Positions 35,191 through 48,061 are shown, numbered from the stretch's first letter. The stretch is DNA of 64,000 nucleotides from Agrocybe praecox (GCA_964017145.1 OZ024840.1:1116001-1180000); one strand, 5' to 3'. Numbers and translations are program-made. Notes: generated by a model from the letters alone, not told the origin.

Positions 35191-35785
35191 CAGAAATTGG
35201 GATTTAATGAAACCTTCAGGGTTGTATACATTTGGTCCCAGTCATGTTACGTAGAGTTCATTATGCTACACCGTACTATGTTTCTCTATACTACAGCAAG
35301 AATGAACGAGAACAGAGATTTAGAATGGATTCTAGAGAAGATCCAAGTCGCCGGACGGCCATATCTTGACGTTAGGCTGTCTACCTTTTATTTCATCGTA
35401 ATTACTTGCCACCTTTCAGAGGGGACTATCGTATATGTAGTCATCACTCTCGTAAGAAAAGAGTTGACAGGACATAGTGTCCGAATGCGAGCTGGCAGTG
35501 ACCCGCTGGCAAATGACTCCACAAATAGGTTCAGCTTCGCTGGGCTATTTAAAACCATTCCCTGGGACATGTAACTAAATTAAACTATAGAATAACATAA
35601 TTTAGGGAAGTCGATGGATATTCATACCGCGAGGCTAAATATCAACGCCCGGATTCCGGAATATGAAAAGTAAGACTTGATGTATTTTACAGCATTTACT
35701 TTCTTTTATTCTAATAGGACAGGATTTCTCTTGAATCCCATTTACCCTCAGATTTTGCGTCCGTCAACAGAGGATCATCAGGATC
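35191..35785. other. Intergenic region
   Basis: No supported exon; it is the putative promoter of the F-box gene that follows. Confidence 0.4.
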
Positions 35786-36875
35786 ATGCTAGCGCGGTGT
35801 CACTCCGCGCCCGAACTTGTGCCGAGTGCCCGACGCACCCAGAAAAGGTTAATCAGGTGCCCCGCTGATGTCATGAATTTGTCAGCCGATGATGATCCAG
35901 GCAGAACTAGGGTGGCCAAGAAATCGAACAACGTTTCTTCAACTTCAACCACTACCACCACCATGAGTCTGCTACAGGGCGTACTCAAATCCAATACTGA
36001 AGACATTGAAAACAGTTTCAAAAACATTCGATTAAACAGGAGCTCATCATACGAAGAGAAGGATGATTCGGACGATGATAAGCTCATCAACGTTGTATGT
36101 GCTGTCCATGACTCTTATCAGTCTCATCTCACGGACAATATCGTAGATTTCTCTCCCTGGGACTCCAGCCCGCACAAGGCCTTCGTCGCCCACGAAAGGC
36201 GCTGCATCGCGATTGGCCACCAAGACACCCCTACTTATATCATCAAGTCGGACAGATCCCTTGAAGGCATTTCCGACAGAACTATCTCAACGTATATTCG
36301 CAAATCTGTCTATAAGAGATCTGGCCAAGTGTGCTCGGGTATCCAAGAAATGGGCACGTAGCCAATCATTAAATTATGGTGAGCATTGTCTATCAACGAT
36401 GTTTTAGTTCCACATTCATTGAACCCGTTGTCATCGCAGTTTGGTTTCAACATTATAGAAAGGAGAACTTCCAGGATGACAGCCTCCCGCCTGGAAAATG
36501 GACAAAACGAGAGTCGAAGCAAAACTGGGTACGTCATATCTTAGCTTTGCCCTCAAATTGCTGTATGCTGAACCTTCTTTGAAGCGCCAGGTCTATCTGA
36601 AAACAGTGAAGGACAGGGAACCTCCCGCCGCTATGTCTCGGTCACGTTCTGGGTACAGCTCCCCTTCGTGGGGCACCACAGGCTACATAACCCCTCGCGA
36701 ACTCAAGGAAGAGGCGTGGAGAGCAGAACAAGAAACCGTTGACAAGCCTGGCAAGCTCGAAATGCGCGAAATGTACAAAGACCTTGGGGGAAGGAAGTCA
36801 AGGACAAAGACGAAGCTTGGAAGCTCTGGATTCAGGGATAAGGGCGGCTGGGACAATGGTGGCGACGATTGGTAG
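35786..36875 (+). CDS. F-box protein
   Basis: Four exons (35786-36094, 36147-36378, 36440-36528, 36591-36875) with GT-AG introns join in frame to 304 residues. The N-terminal about 100 residues are low complexity (Ser/Thr- and Asp-rich). The F-box lies in exon 2: LKAFPTELSQRIFANLSIRD followed by LAKCARVSKKW, with the typical LP/FPxEL..RIF..L and CxxVSxxW pattern. Next come WFQHYRKENF and GKWTKRESKQNW, then a charged C terminus ending GGWDNGGDDW. It is predicted to be the substrate adaptor of an SCF (Skp1-cullin-F-box) ubiquitin ligase. The orthologous target is unknown to me. An in-frame Met at 35872 is an alternative start that would drop 28 residues. The reading frame is clean, so the gene appears functional. 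Confidence 0.8.
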
Positions 36876-37546
36876 ATGTTTCTTAAACACCAGGTCTATG
36901 CCTGCACATCGTCTGTTGTCCACCTCCGCGTTCAGGATCTCCATTAACAAATTCGCCACCCTTCATACACGAACAATCATTGGGGAATTAAAGCCATTTT
37001 TGGAATGGCACTCGTCATCACGGTGCCCAAGCACCACTACCTATAAAATGTCAATGCGACGCTCAACAAGGCCGGCACGACAACCTAGACTATGTATTAG
37101 ATGGATTTCGGATTCACGATTCTACTTGGTTATCGACTATTCTTATCGGAGCTCATTCCAATTCGCAATCGCCAATTTATAGGTCTTATTTTTTCTTATT
37201 TTTTAACGCACCAAATGTTGTACAAATGCTATCTATTTAGACTTTTACTGCTAACTTACGAACGTCGATTCTTTGGATATTTTTTCTTTTGTAAACTGTT
37301 ATTGTAAAATAGAGTCAATTATCAGTATATGATAGAATTACGACATTGCCACCTCCGAGTTTCAAATCAATATGTTTTTGCAAGAACGTTCGATCTCCGC
37401 AACCGTGGTGACATACTCTTATTGACGTGCATATGTTTCTTGCGCTTAATTAGATTAGGGGTCAGTTATAGAGGTATGCTGGTTCAACCGTCCCTCTATG
37501 CACCCCTTCATCCATCCACCGTTGGGATTCGATTGACTTCCGCGTA
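36876..37546. other. Intergenic region
   Basis: AT-rich 3' flank; no supported gene. Confidence 0.4.
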
Positions 37547-38670
37547 TTGACTTCGCTCCTCTCTATTAATAGCACCCAACCAATGACTCTGTTCATCCCC
37601 GCCAACGCCCATGGCACCTCCATGTTCCAAGTCTCTACGCTAGCTACGCACTTTTTTTCCAGTGACGATTATATGTTCCCACCAAAAAGCCCCTCTTTCG
37701 CCCGCTCCTCGGCCTCGCCATTCTCGTCTTTCTCTACCTCTTCTTCCACAGTGCGCTCCTCATCATCAGCAATAAAAGCAGACGAAGACGAGCTGAGGAA
37801 ATATGCTTGGCCTTTGTACGCGTTTGATTTTGCAGCTACCAAACGATCGTGCGTGGAGAGAGGCTATGTTAAATAAGAGGGATCTCCGAAGTGTACGTAT
37901 AAAGTCTTCGTGGGACGCGATACGAAAGGTGTATTATCCCTGCCTACGAATGTGAAGCTCAAGCAGGAGGTGAAGAAGTTCGGGTATTGGAGGACGTACC
38001 GGATGTTCCGGGGGGGATACTGGAGAAGACATTTTGGGCTGTTAAATGGGTGCGTCTTTCTCTCTTATCCATTATTCCTACCTATTCAGAAAAGTACTCT
38101 CTCAAGACCGCAGAAGTTCCCCCGTCAGAATACCCCTTGTTGACCGTGAACATGCGGGATGGAAGATGCGAATCCAGATGCGAAACATTTAAGAGGATCC
38201 CCATGTCATGGGTCCGTGATTCGAGGGATTGGGTATTTAACAAGGTGCGTGTTTCTTTCATTTCGATGTGCAATATATTCCTAATATTCGTCGCTCTCTT
38301 CCAGCTCGAACCCTACAGCCACCTTTATGAACGTCGGCTCCCCCGTCCCAGATCCACTATCCCTCCGACGACGGAATGATAGGAATGTAGGTCGCAGGCC
38401 TGTACGAACTGCACCCTCCGTACACACTCTGCCCAACGGGGACGTCAACGGGAATCCCGAATGTCAAACAGACGCCCAAAACGAGATGAGAAGCTCCTAG
38501 TACTCCTGGCGAAGTGCCCTGCTGTGTATCCGGGGAGGCCGATTGACTCTTTGTGGGTGGACGATGAGAGGCAGTGGTATGATTTTAAGCACCATGTGCT
38601 GGGGGATGCTCCAATGGGGTGGGATATGGTGTGTGAATGGTATGAGTGGGATGGAGATGAGGGCGTTTAG
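37547..38670 (+). pseudogene. Hypothetical protein gene, several apparent frameshifts
   Basis: Coding-like segments in different frames follow each other on the plus strand. They are a Ser-rich N terminus with DELRKYAWPLYAFD, then RAWREAMLNKRDLRSV, then EDVPDVPGGILEKTFWAVKW, SEYPLLTVNMRDGRCESRCE and MSWVRDSRDWVFNK. After an intron with GT-AG ends come LEPYSHLYERRLPRP and finally LLAKCPAVYPGRPIDSLWVD through GDAPMGWDMVCEWYEWDGDE, stop 38670. The joins between segments need at least three frame changes, and only some can be explained by introns, so this is probably a decayed gene. I do not recognise the family. Trp-rich, acidic C-terminal sequence suggests a soluble globular protein. Confidence 0.5.
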
Positions 38671-40340
38671 GAAGAGGAAGGAAGCCAGGGTGGTTGGAGC
38701 TTTTTTGCTTCCATTGGGTTAGTATGAGGAGGCACAGGAGATAATGGAAGAATATCTCCTCGTAACCATCATCACGATCAAACCGTCTCCAAATTATCCG
38801 CATCTTCGGCCCTTGCAAAACATAACATGGACGGAACGCAGAAATTGGAACTAGGACGGCATGCGGCAGCAGCCGACGTGTACAGTTGCTTCATCAACGC
38901 GCTGCCCAAGGGCAATCTCCTGCTTGTCCCAGCATGTCTTCAAACGGGAGGTTATGGTGGTGTAGTGGAAGATTGCGTCCGAGTCCAACCTGCACCACTG
39001 TCACTCTAGGTGGATCCACTTCTGGTAGCGTCTTTATTACTTCACGGCGGTTGGGCAGGCCAAACGACATGAATGAGTAATGATGCATGATGGATGCTAT
39101 TACCATCCGGTGCGTTTCCCTGTCGAAGCGACTTGAGCATTACGCCGAGTTAAACATCACTGCGTTCGCGTTCGCATTTCCTCTCCAGCCAAGTCATAAA
39201 TTCATAATACATAGCTTCCAACTTGTTCTATCAAGTTCCTCGTCGTGTTTGGGATCGTTTCCTCGGCATTTTATCTACATTCCCGCTCGTATTCTCTCCT
39301 TGTCCTTTCCCTTATTTCTGTGTTTCTTCCCCTCGTCTTCACTCCTCCCAGTACCATATGTACGCATTCTTCATACTTGCATATTTGTGTCAGTCTGATC
39401 TATCTGGCTCATTCGCGTCTTCGTCTGCCTGCCTGCATGGCATGGCATGGCTCCCTTCCCTTTTCCGAGTCGTTAATTGTGGATACAACTCCTCTTACTT
39501 ACATCTTTTCTTCTCGAGCTCCAGCTCTCCTAATATGTGTCCGTTTACCGTTCGCTGTGATTGGCTTGTTCGATTTGGTTAGTACTCGTGTTTGTGCTAC
39601 CATGTTTTAGCTTATTGTTCTTTCGAGCCTTCTCTTCGTCTCTTTATCCCTCCCTCCCTCCTTTGCGCCTATATTTTTCCTTCCGTTCTCGTCGTGTCCT
39701 TCCACTCCCTTCCTTTCAAGATCCAAATTTATCCGTCGCCCTTCTCGTTCTTGCCGTCGTCGTCGCTGATGGCATCTTTTCTTCTTACGCTCTACCAATT
39801 CCACTTATGATTATCGAGTCATCATGATCTACATCCCCATCGACCGTTAAGTTTACAATGTAGAGAAATTTTGTATCGTTCTCCATTTATATAATTTTCT
39901 TTGAAAATATATGATAGATCATGCGTGGTTCTTGTCCAGTTGAGTTGCACAGATTAAAGCTTAGATATTGTGACATAGCAGTGGCACTTCCGGGCATGGG
40001 AACCTTCTAACCTTCTAACCGTCAAAGATTGGAATTTTGCAACTCAAAATTTAGTCTGTCGAAGGGGGTTTCTGCCACTATGAATAATTTCCCCGAGATA
40101 GTAAGGGGTGTAGATAGTACATGTAGACCACTGTATTTCGTTCTGAAATAGTATGTAGCAGTTTGTGCCCCTATGGCGCTGAGGACAGAGTCCAGTGTCC
40201 TGTCCGACAAAGCAATGAAGTAAGAGTCATCGATTATTATGTATCCTGATAATCAACTAAATTCATAAATATGACTGTAAAAATGAAATATTACCTCCCA
40301 ATAAGATCAAAATATATAAATTGAAATGTATTGTGATAAC
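38671..40340. other. Long gene-poor, CT-rich interval
   Basis: From 39180 to 39830 the plus strand is strongly pyrimidine-rich (TTC, CTC and CCT runs). This opens several overlapping Ser/Phe/Leu-rich ORFs without domain content. No exon was supported. Confidence 0.45.
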
Positions 40341-43300
40341 CTACAGTTTCGACAAGGTAATATAATCTTCAATGTCCCATATGCGCACTGTTCTATCCAG
40401 TGATGCAGATGCCACTCTCTTCCCATCAGGAGAGAATGCAATGGAGAATACCCAATATGTATGACCTTGAAGTGATTCTCCGATCTGCTCTTGTGACTCC
40501 ACATCCCATATCCTAACTGTGTTGTCATCGGATCCAGAAGCCAAATGCGTGCCATCTGGAGAAAAAGCGACAGAGCGGACGTCATATGTATGCCCCCTGA
40601 GTGGCTTACCAACTTCCTGATGCGTTTCGACATCCCACAATCGGATTGTGTGGTCACCCGAGCCCGAAACGACCTGCTTGCAGTCGGGAGAGAATGACAC
40701 AGAAGACACCCAATCTGTATGTCCAACCAAAGGCCCTCCAACCTGCTCTCCTGATCTAGCATTCCAGATGCGAATTTCTTTATCATCTCCTGCAGAAGCA
40801 ACGAGACTTCCGTCTGGGGAATATGCAACATAACGAATGATGTCCGAGTGACCGTTCAAAGGCTGTCCAACCCGCGTTCCTGTTTCTACATCCCAGAAGC
40901 AAACTGTCCTGTCCCGGGAGCCTGAAACAACTCGTTTTCCATCAGAAGCAAAGGCGACACTTTGGACCCTGTCGGTATGCCCTTTCCATGGCTTGCCAAC
41001 TTGCGTCCGAGTCTCAATGTCCCACAGTATAAGGGTGTTGTCGCCATGCCCAGAGATGATGTGCTTTCCATCGGGTGAAATAGCAAGGGAGCGGACATTG
41101 CTATGCAAAGGATCTCCAATCTGCGAACCTGTGTGTGCGTCCCATAAGCGGATGGTACCATCATAAGCCCCAGAGACAAGGTGTCTCCCATCCTTGGGGA
41201 ACGTCACCGACCGAACCAAGGAAGTATGTCCTTCTAGGATTATGCTTGGATGCACTATTGGAATCATTATTTCCATCAGAATCCGATTTGATAAGAACAA
41301 TATTGGTACTCACAATCACAGTTTTGGTAAAGAAACTGTTTTGTAACCGAGTCAATAGACACTTCTGCGGCTGTCTGGACTTTGCGGAGAACTTCAGAGA
41401 AACTCCTTTTTTGGAATGAAAATGAATGATGATTCAGGATATCAATGGTAACTTTCATAATACGCTCCTTGGTATCAAGGGTGGCGGTATTGTCAAGTAG
41501 GATATCCATGACGGCATCGTATAATGCTTTCTGTCCTTCACCTAACATTTCGGTTATATAGACAAAGGAGATGAGCTTCAGCATGACATACCTGTCTGTG
41601 TAAAGTGACGGAGCGGATTTAAAGACAAACTTTGACCGAGTATAAAATCTTGAAGAGCATTCTCGATATGGGAAGAAAGATCAAGTTCTACCCATTCTTT
41701 GTAAAACTGTGACCTGTCTTGGCTATTCTTCTTCGCGGCATTCTGTAAATCTTGCCAAAACTCGGTATCATTTTCCTGAGGTGGGGATGCTTTTGATTCA
41801 TAGTTTTTAATCATCAGCAACGAATTATGAATTTTTTGGCCTGGTTGGATTTTTCTTCCCTTCCCACGATGAGGCCTGAACATAATCATTGAAGAAATGT
41901 TAATATATGTAGGAGGTACCATGACATACATAAATGTGACTCTGCTTCCATTTGTGCGACGGGAATATGTTAAGCGTTTGAATGGGAGATACTCGAAAGG
42001 CCACCAGGAACCCGTCAGTGATTCCTTGATCTCTACAAGCTCGTCGTCATGTAGATCCCTCTCAAATGGTGACGTTCGGAGCCCAAGTGGGCCAGCTTCA
42101 AATACCATCCACCGAAGAGGAGGCCTAGTGCGATCCAAGCTCACGTTGATAGTATTTCCACCTCCGCTATACAGGTAGATCCATAGGTAATAGTTCTGGC
42201 CGATCATTTGAGGCAATTTACATACATATCAGAGTGTGTTCCGGCAAACCACACTTCCTTAACCTGTGGAAAGGTCTGCTTCTCTTCTGACTTGGGGATT
42301 CCATTTCCACCGTACGCAAACTCGGGAAGGAATTTGACACGTCGTTCATCGAGCGCCAGAGCATGTCGAAAGAAGCACACATGTCCCATGCCCTCAGTCG
42401 TGCCGGGAAGCATTTTGGATCCCCGTATAACTCCAATAGAAGACACCGTATCCCTACAATTTATGAGGAAATAATCCGAGAAAAAAAACTAAAATAGTGT
42501 ACCAGGCACCGACGAAATGAACCTTGACATTTTTGTGCGAGAATGTGCGCTTGAAGCGCGCCGCAATGGAGATGCGCTCGCGATTACCTCTTGATGTACT
42601 CTCTGGCTCGAGTTCATCGGTCCCTGGGTCGGCATACAGTTCATATGCACTAAGTGGGCGCGTTAAATATGTGCTAGCAGAGATAAATATGTCATACAAT
42701 GGGATTTGCATCTCGTTCCCTTTATGGATCAAGCCGACCTATGAGATAATAGTCGGTTAGCCTCCAACAGCTCTCAATTAAAAGTTTCTCACTTACTTTG
42801 GCAATCATAGCAGACAGCACCCGAACCTGGAATGCTCCTCGAGAAAAACCTGTAGCGACGTCAACTAAATTGTCGTCCTTGAATAAAATTTACAAACCAA
42901 ATAGAAATATCCGATCTCCTTCCCTGTAATTCTCCGAAAGCCATTGATAAGCTCCCATGACCGTCTTATCAAAATCCCTGGAATAAGAATAATCTTAAGA
43001 GAAAGATTGAGCGAAATTAGGTAAATATCAAGTGCACCATGCAATGGCCAAGTCTATCTTGTTGTGAATTATCATCTTCAAATACGCCGGGGACTTCCAA
43101 GATGGACAGGCATATGTCCCAATCCCACTGTTATACCAGGTGAGCTGAGTCGCATCTTTGTGAAGGAGACTGTATAGCTCGATGACGTTTGTGTTCTGTA
43201 GAATCTATAAGGACTACACAATAGCAGTAGATGATTCTTGGAGCATACCATTGTGCCGAACTTGTTCGATGTACCGTCAAGGTTAACGACCAAATTTCGT

Positions 43301-43437
43301 CCGTTATGGTCGTGTATATCATGGCAGCATGGACTTGACGGTGCCGCGGCCGGCTCGGCTGACTTTGATGGACCGGCCTCAGTAGATCTTTGAAGACGAT
43401 CCTTGTAGGATATGTCGGGCTGTGGACTAGAATCCAT
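40341..43437 (-). CDS. DUF2235 alpha/beta-hydrolase fused to a seven-blade WD40 propeller
   Basis: This is a multi-exon gene that splices in frame from MDSSPQPDISYKD (43437) to the stop at 40341, about 830 residues. The N-terminal DUF2235 domain, related to Tle1-type phospholipases, has LVVNLDGTSNKFG, NTNVIELYSLL and YNSGIGTY. Its GFSRGAF nucleophile elbow is created by splicing near 42840. AWDTVSSIG and RHALALDERR follow, then EVWFAGTHSDIGGGN with a splice inside HSD-I-GGG near 42220. A linker of about 290 residues follows, first beta-rich and then helical. The C terminus (41250-40341) is seven WD repeats (GHTxxVxSVxFSPDGxxVxSGSxDxTxRxWD), enough for one propeller. Members of DUF2235 act on lipid esters, so a lipase or esterase targeted by WD40 binding is plausible (inference). 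All domain landmarks are present. No signal peptide is seen, so it is probably cytoplasmic. Confidence 0.85.
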
Positions 43438-44650
43438 GGATGATACAGTGGTGTGAAACAGGGAGTTTAGGTAAAAAGTCAAAGATTAGCTTCTCCGTTT
43501 ATAAGCACTGTGGATTTATTTTTACCTCGAAGCTTACACGTGTGCTTCTACGGCAAGCCCTTGCCTGCGCTTGCGAATCAGATTCGGCGTGCCGGCATTA
43601 TGCAAGAGGGGTAGTTCCTTCGACAAGTTATTTCTAGAATTATTATTTTCTCACGGCAGCCGACTCATCAATATCTTTCGATTCAACATTGGAGCTGTAC
43701 ACGGTTTTCGAGTACTGCACATGGCAACAGGGATCGCCAACGTCTAAATTCAACTTGTGTGCCTCAATGCCAAGTTTTAGATTTCAAAGTTTTCCTACCC
43801 GTGATTTTACGAATCAATTACATGAACTCGCTTCTCTTTCGATTTTCTAACTCTCATCACTACTTCTATACTCCCATGATGGACAACATGAATGATCTTA
43901 AAAGCAATACCTTGTGTTTTGATATCACTGTCCAGGTGGTTCTATCTACAGATCATTTTTCTTTGATTTGACTTCGGCACCACCATAGCATCGGAGGAAG
44001 CCCACTGCAACGTCGCGTCGAATGCTGATACAGTCTCTGGTGTCATTGACAGTGGACGGAGATCACAGCGAGCCGGAAGCCATCGAAACAAAGCAAACCC
44101 CCTATTAGAACAAAAAAGCACAAACGAAACGAAAAACTCGTTGAATTGCTAAATACTTTTGAGGACTTTCCCGCACCATCCAGCAAAAATAGTCGCGACA
44201 GCTGTGCACTAAGAAGGCCCGATTCAGTCTGGGGCGTACCCGCTATCTCCTCACCGAAACCTGAAGAAGCTGGTATTACAAGTTCACATCCGAGGGTGCC
44301 TGTGTGGTCCTTCATTGAATGCTGGGATACAAGGAAAATAATCATTTTATTGTCTGAACCCATCATTGGTAGAGATATTAACTTAGATTCATGTTAAGAT
44401 CTTAAGCTTAAGATACTGTCTAGGGTAGATATGAAAATAATGACAATTATCCCGTACAAAAGTTGAATACTACAAAATTCCTAACAAGAAATCGTCTTAG
44501 GGGATGACTTCGGTCATCCCAGTTCTCTATCGACTCATTGACAAGAGAATTTTTTCGGAGTCTCTGAAGGTTGATCGTATGGAAAAAAGTGGAAGAGAGT
44601 TCGTTGGCAGCCTTCTTAGTCTAGAGCCCAACTCGAGTGCATTGCGACAT
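43438..44650. other. Gene-poor interval
   Basis: 5' flank of the DUF2235-WD40 gene and beyond. Short ORFs on both strands, for example 44043-44366 minus, have no recognisable domain. Confidence 0.4.
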
Positions 44651-44654
44651 ATAG

Positions 44655-45846
44655 TCATACCTCGCCAATTCTACTAGAAGAAATCTCGCTCGTTTGATCA
44701 AGTGCTACCCACCAACAGCCAGCGGAGGGCGTTTGTAAAAGGGAACCATCTCGTTGAATGGTCCTTGGCTGAGCGATGGATACTAAGTGTCCGTCTGCTA
44801 ATGGTTGAAGGCCAGGGCCGGGAGAGACGAGGTCGACGTCGTGGAAAGCGGCACAATATCTTTTCTGAAAGATAGTGATGGTTCTTCCCTGCAGGGCCGC
44901 AGTTAACCATGTGTAAAAATAGCACATTGATTTGAGATGAAGATGAGGAGGGACATGACTCACCGGGCGTACCATGTAATACCGCCAGTATCATTAGCAT
45001 ATAACTTACGACCATCCGCATATTTCAGCAGGTGTTAAGTTTCTCGATAGTACCAAGGCCGTCGAAATGACACTATAAGGTGGCCCAGGATCCGGTGCGG
45101 TGGGCGCTGGTGTAGAAGGCGATACCGAAGCACCAGAGGTTTCCGCCACAGAGTACCCAAGAAATGTACGTGATCTGGAAACCGAGCCCCGCGTCTCAGA
45201 GAGCGGGAGTATAATTGAACAATAAAGAAGAAACGCAGGCGTACCTAGACCGAAAAAGCGTGATATTGTATGCCTACATTCTATACCCCAGCCCGTGCGT
45301 CTCTAAATAGTATTCATCCTCCTGAAGAAGACCGATTATGCAGGCCAGGCGATCCTAGTGCTTGCAGTTTCAGTTGAAATGAAAACTAGAAAATGGTCAG
45401 TAAATGCAGCAAATTATTGTACCATGGAACGTTCAAACGCACCGGATTTTCCTTGAGTCCCTGTGAGGGCCATGGAAATTTCCATCAGTTCGTGCCGTGT
45501 CAAACAACAGAAGAAAATGACTGGTTTCATCCTCGGGCCTCTAGCCTCAAATAAAAGGAACAAGCTACCCACCATGTCGAAGGAAGAGACGAGTGAATAT
45601 CACCCGCTGAAGTCAAATTCACGTGGCACCGCCATTCACAACGTTGTCGGGGGAGTCAATGGTCGATGTTCCGTTGATGACCGCCTCGATGTTCTTGTAC
45701 CGTGCTCTATTCTTTTTGAGATACGGGATCTCTCTTGAGAAAGATTGTTGCGGCGACGAGGCGTACCAAATGTCAACAAGTGAGAGTTGGTTGCAATGAA
45801 GGATGTTATATTGCATACCTACCGTGGTTGGTACTTTGGCGCACAT
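44655..45846 (-). other. Possible decayed or unassigned gene
   Basis: Minus-strand pieces look coding by composition. RARYKNIEAVINGTSTIDSP lies near 45680, ASVSPSTPAPTAPDPGPP near 45090, LYANDTGGITWYAR near 44990, and DLVSPGPGLQPLADGHLVSI plus SAGCWWVALDQTSE at 44830-44680. They are separated by plausible GT-AG pairs, but I could not connect them in one frame and recognise no family. Confidence 0.3.
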
Positions 45847-45911
45847 AGATAGAGTGAGCAGAGAAGCTGAGTTGAAGACTCATTTTACTGCGTTGAAGGG
45901 ACATTGACTAG

Positions 45912-47405
45912 TTAGGAAGGATTTTCAAATCGCGCAAACTAACAGCTAAAGTATCCACGTGACGTAAGGAGACCATGTTGACGCGCGGTACCGAAACGGG
46001 GAAGCAATATGCCCAATTAGGAAAAGCTGGCTGACAAAAACAAAAGACATGACATACAAAAGTCAGTGCCTCATGTGGTTTTGTGGGCATGTACAAACAT
46101 GCGTAAATTTATCAGATATAAAAACCTACAATCCGATTCGTTTTTCCCCCATCCTTTCTTTCTTCCCTTCCACAACCATGAAGGGCATCCTCCTCAGAAA
46201 TATCACCATCTCGCTATTCGGCGATCTACATCTACATCGCCCTTTACCATCATACAATCCTTATATCTATCGATAGTCATCATCGATAAGGATCTCGTCT
46301 TCATCAACACCGCCTAATGGAAACCAGAACGTGCAACAGGTCCATGTCCATCCAAACAGCTTCGAATATGCAGCACCGCTTCCACCAGACAGACGACTGT
46401 GCGGCCGGTGACCCAAGCCGGGAAGTCTGTCTGGCTCTGGCGTTCGTAACGTGGACGACCGGGGATTCGCAGGACTCGCACTCTTATCTGGATGTGTCCC
46501 CTCATCAAGACAAGGCTCGTAGTTGAGAGTCGCGGTAGAACATCTTGAACACTGCCCCGATGGAACGCCGACGGGTAAGACGGGGTCTCTATAGCGTGTC
46601 ACCACCTCTACGAGTCTTTGAGGGTAAGCATTGAAGCTGCATGGATTGGATTGGATCGTTGCACTCTGGTCAGGCCCGCGGTGTTTATTCAAAAGTGAGT
46701 CTACAGTTCCCTGAGTGACTATTATTCTGTGTACTAAAGTATTTTTCTCAGTGAGTCAGACGCATAACCTGTTCTGTATTATCAGCTAAGATCTCCACGC
46801 TTCTTGTCCCTTAACTGATCTTATACTTTTAGCACAACATCAAGTGACTACTAGTACAATACATATCCAATGGTTGTATCGTCTGGCGATACGTTGAACG
46901 ACTCTCGCCAAGCTCGATCCCGCTCATTTCAGGTAAGCTACTTGATCTTCTGTCGAACATTGATACTAGATTCTCATGGTTTCGGTAGGGATTCATATTA
47001 TTGCATATCTAGTGGCGTAGCCCTCTGTTGAGCTTACGCCCCTTCTCAACGTCTGAGGTTTGATTGGCGAGATACTGCTGGTATGTTCCTGCATTGGCCA
47101 CCAACAGCATTCTTAACCCCTTTCAGTTCATTGTTTATGATCTCTTACGCCTGTGCACATGTTCCGATATCCAGACTGAAGTTAAAAATCACTCAATAAT
47201 CATGTCTTAATTCGACGCACACCTCTTTTATGAGCCACGGCTCCCCTTGTTTCACGTTTTGTGAGTTATAACCTATTCATATACTAAGAGTTGCTCTAAC
47301 ATAAGATTAGTCTTTTATATAGCATAACAAATTATTTATCTCTTTATCTCTCTCGCTCGTAGACGTATTATGTTAATGTATATGCCCTTCAAATCTAAAT
47401 TAAGT
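45912..47405 (-). repeat. Repeat family R, copy B (inverted, ~1.5 kb)
   Basis: It is an inverted copy of R relative to copies A and C. It has the longest open frame of the three in the shared ORF region (46692-46267 minus, 141 codons); A and C have one extra G in the GATGGAGGGG tract, which closes that frame. On the plus strand there is TATAAAAACC, a pyrimidine-rich leader and an ATG near 46180, followed by several splice-like GTRAGT/CAG pairs. The start of R faces the Nup93 promoter about 650 bp away. Confidence 0.8.
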
Positions 47406-48061
47406 CCGAAATGATCTCTGCCGAACCTTACAAAATTTAGTATTTTTGGGAACATGGCCTCTGATGGCTTGAGAAATTCCCCCTTTCTATGAGGTACTGA
47501 GTTCATGTGATCTTTTGAATCAGATGAGCTCGTTCATAGCTTGATTGTCGATCCGGACCACCACTTTCAGCACAGTCCCTTTAGTACCACTTGGTGCACA
47601 GACGATGAGCAAATACTCGAATAATAATGGAATATAAATTTATACTTACCGTACTTACAGCCTAACGCAATCCGTTGACTGAGGCACTGTAACTCACTTG
47701 TATCGATCCTTTTACTATCCTAGGGGCATGATCTTAGTAGTACTATACTAGTGCTTCGTAGTATGGCGGCGTTATGGCCACGAAGAAGCTTGGAAGAAGC
47801 AGTTTTTTATTCGCCATTTTTTTCTGTACCTTCTGTATGTCCTTCGGGAAGTAGAGATGGGAGGCGATCTAGGTCTGACAACAGGGTATTCGTCTTTTGA
47901 TTGGCTTTGAGACCAATTTGAGACGCAAGTTTGGCGGTATGTATCGAGGAGCGCGCAGACAGAATTAAAGTCGTGGGAAAAGAATGTCTGTGATCACGTG
48001 CTTGTATTTTGTCGTGCCTCGCGTCCAAACTGGTCCACTGGACTTTCAGCTGAACATCATC
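47406..48061 (+). promoter_or_regulatory. Nup93 upstream region
   Basis: The proximal about 90 bases match the upstream region of the Nup93 pseudogene on both sides of its transposon insertion (TCGTGGGAAAAGA, TCACGTGCTTGT, TTTTGTCGTG). TCACGTG is an E-box-like core conserved in both copies and may be a functional promoter element. Confidence 0.5.

Noticed and set aside
39187..39830. Overlapping ORFs of 60-120 codons
   Set aside because: They arise from a pyrimidine-rich tract, giving Ser/Phe/Leu-rich sequence in several frames at once, without domains.
46049..46317. Mating pheromone precursor or other small conserved gene in repeat R
   Set aside because: No CaaX C terminus, and the small frames after the ATG are not conserved across the R copies.
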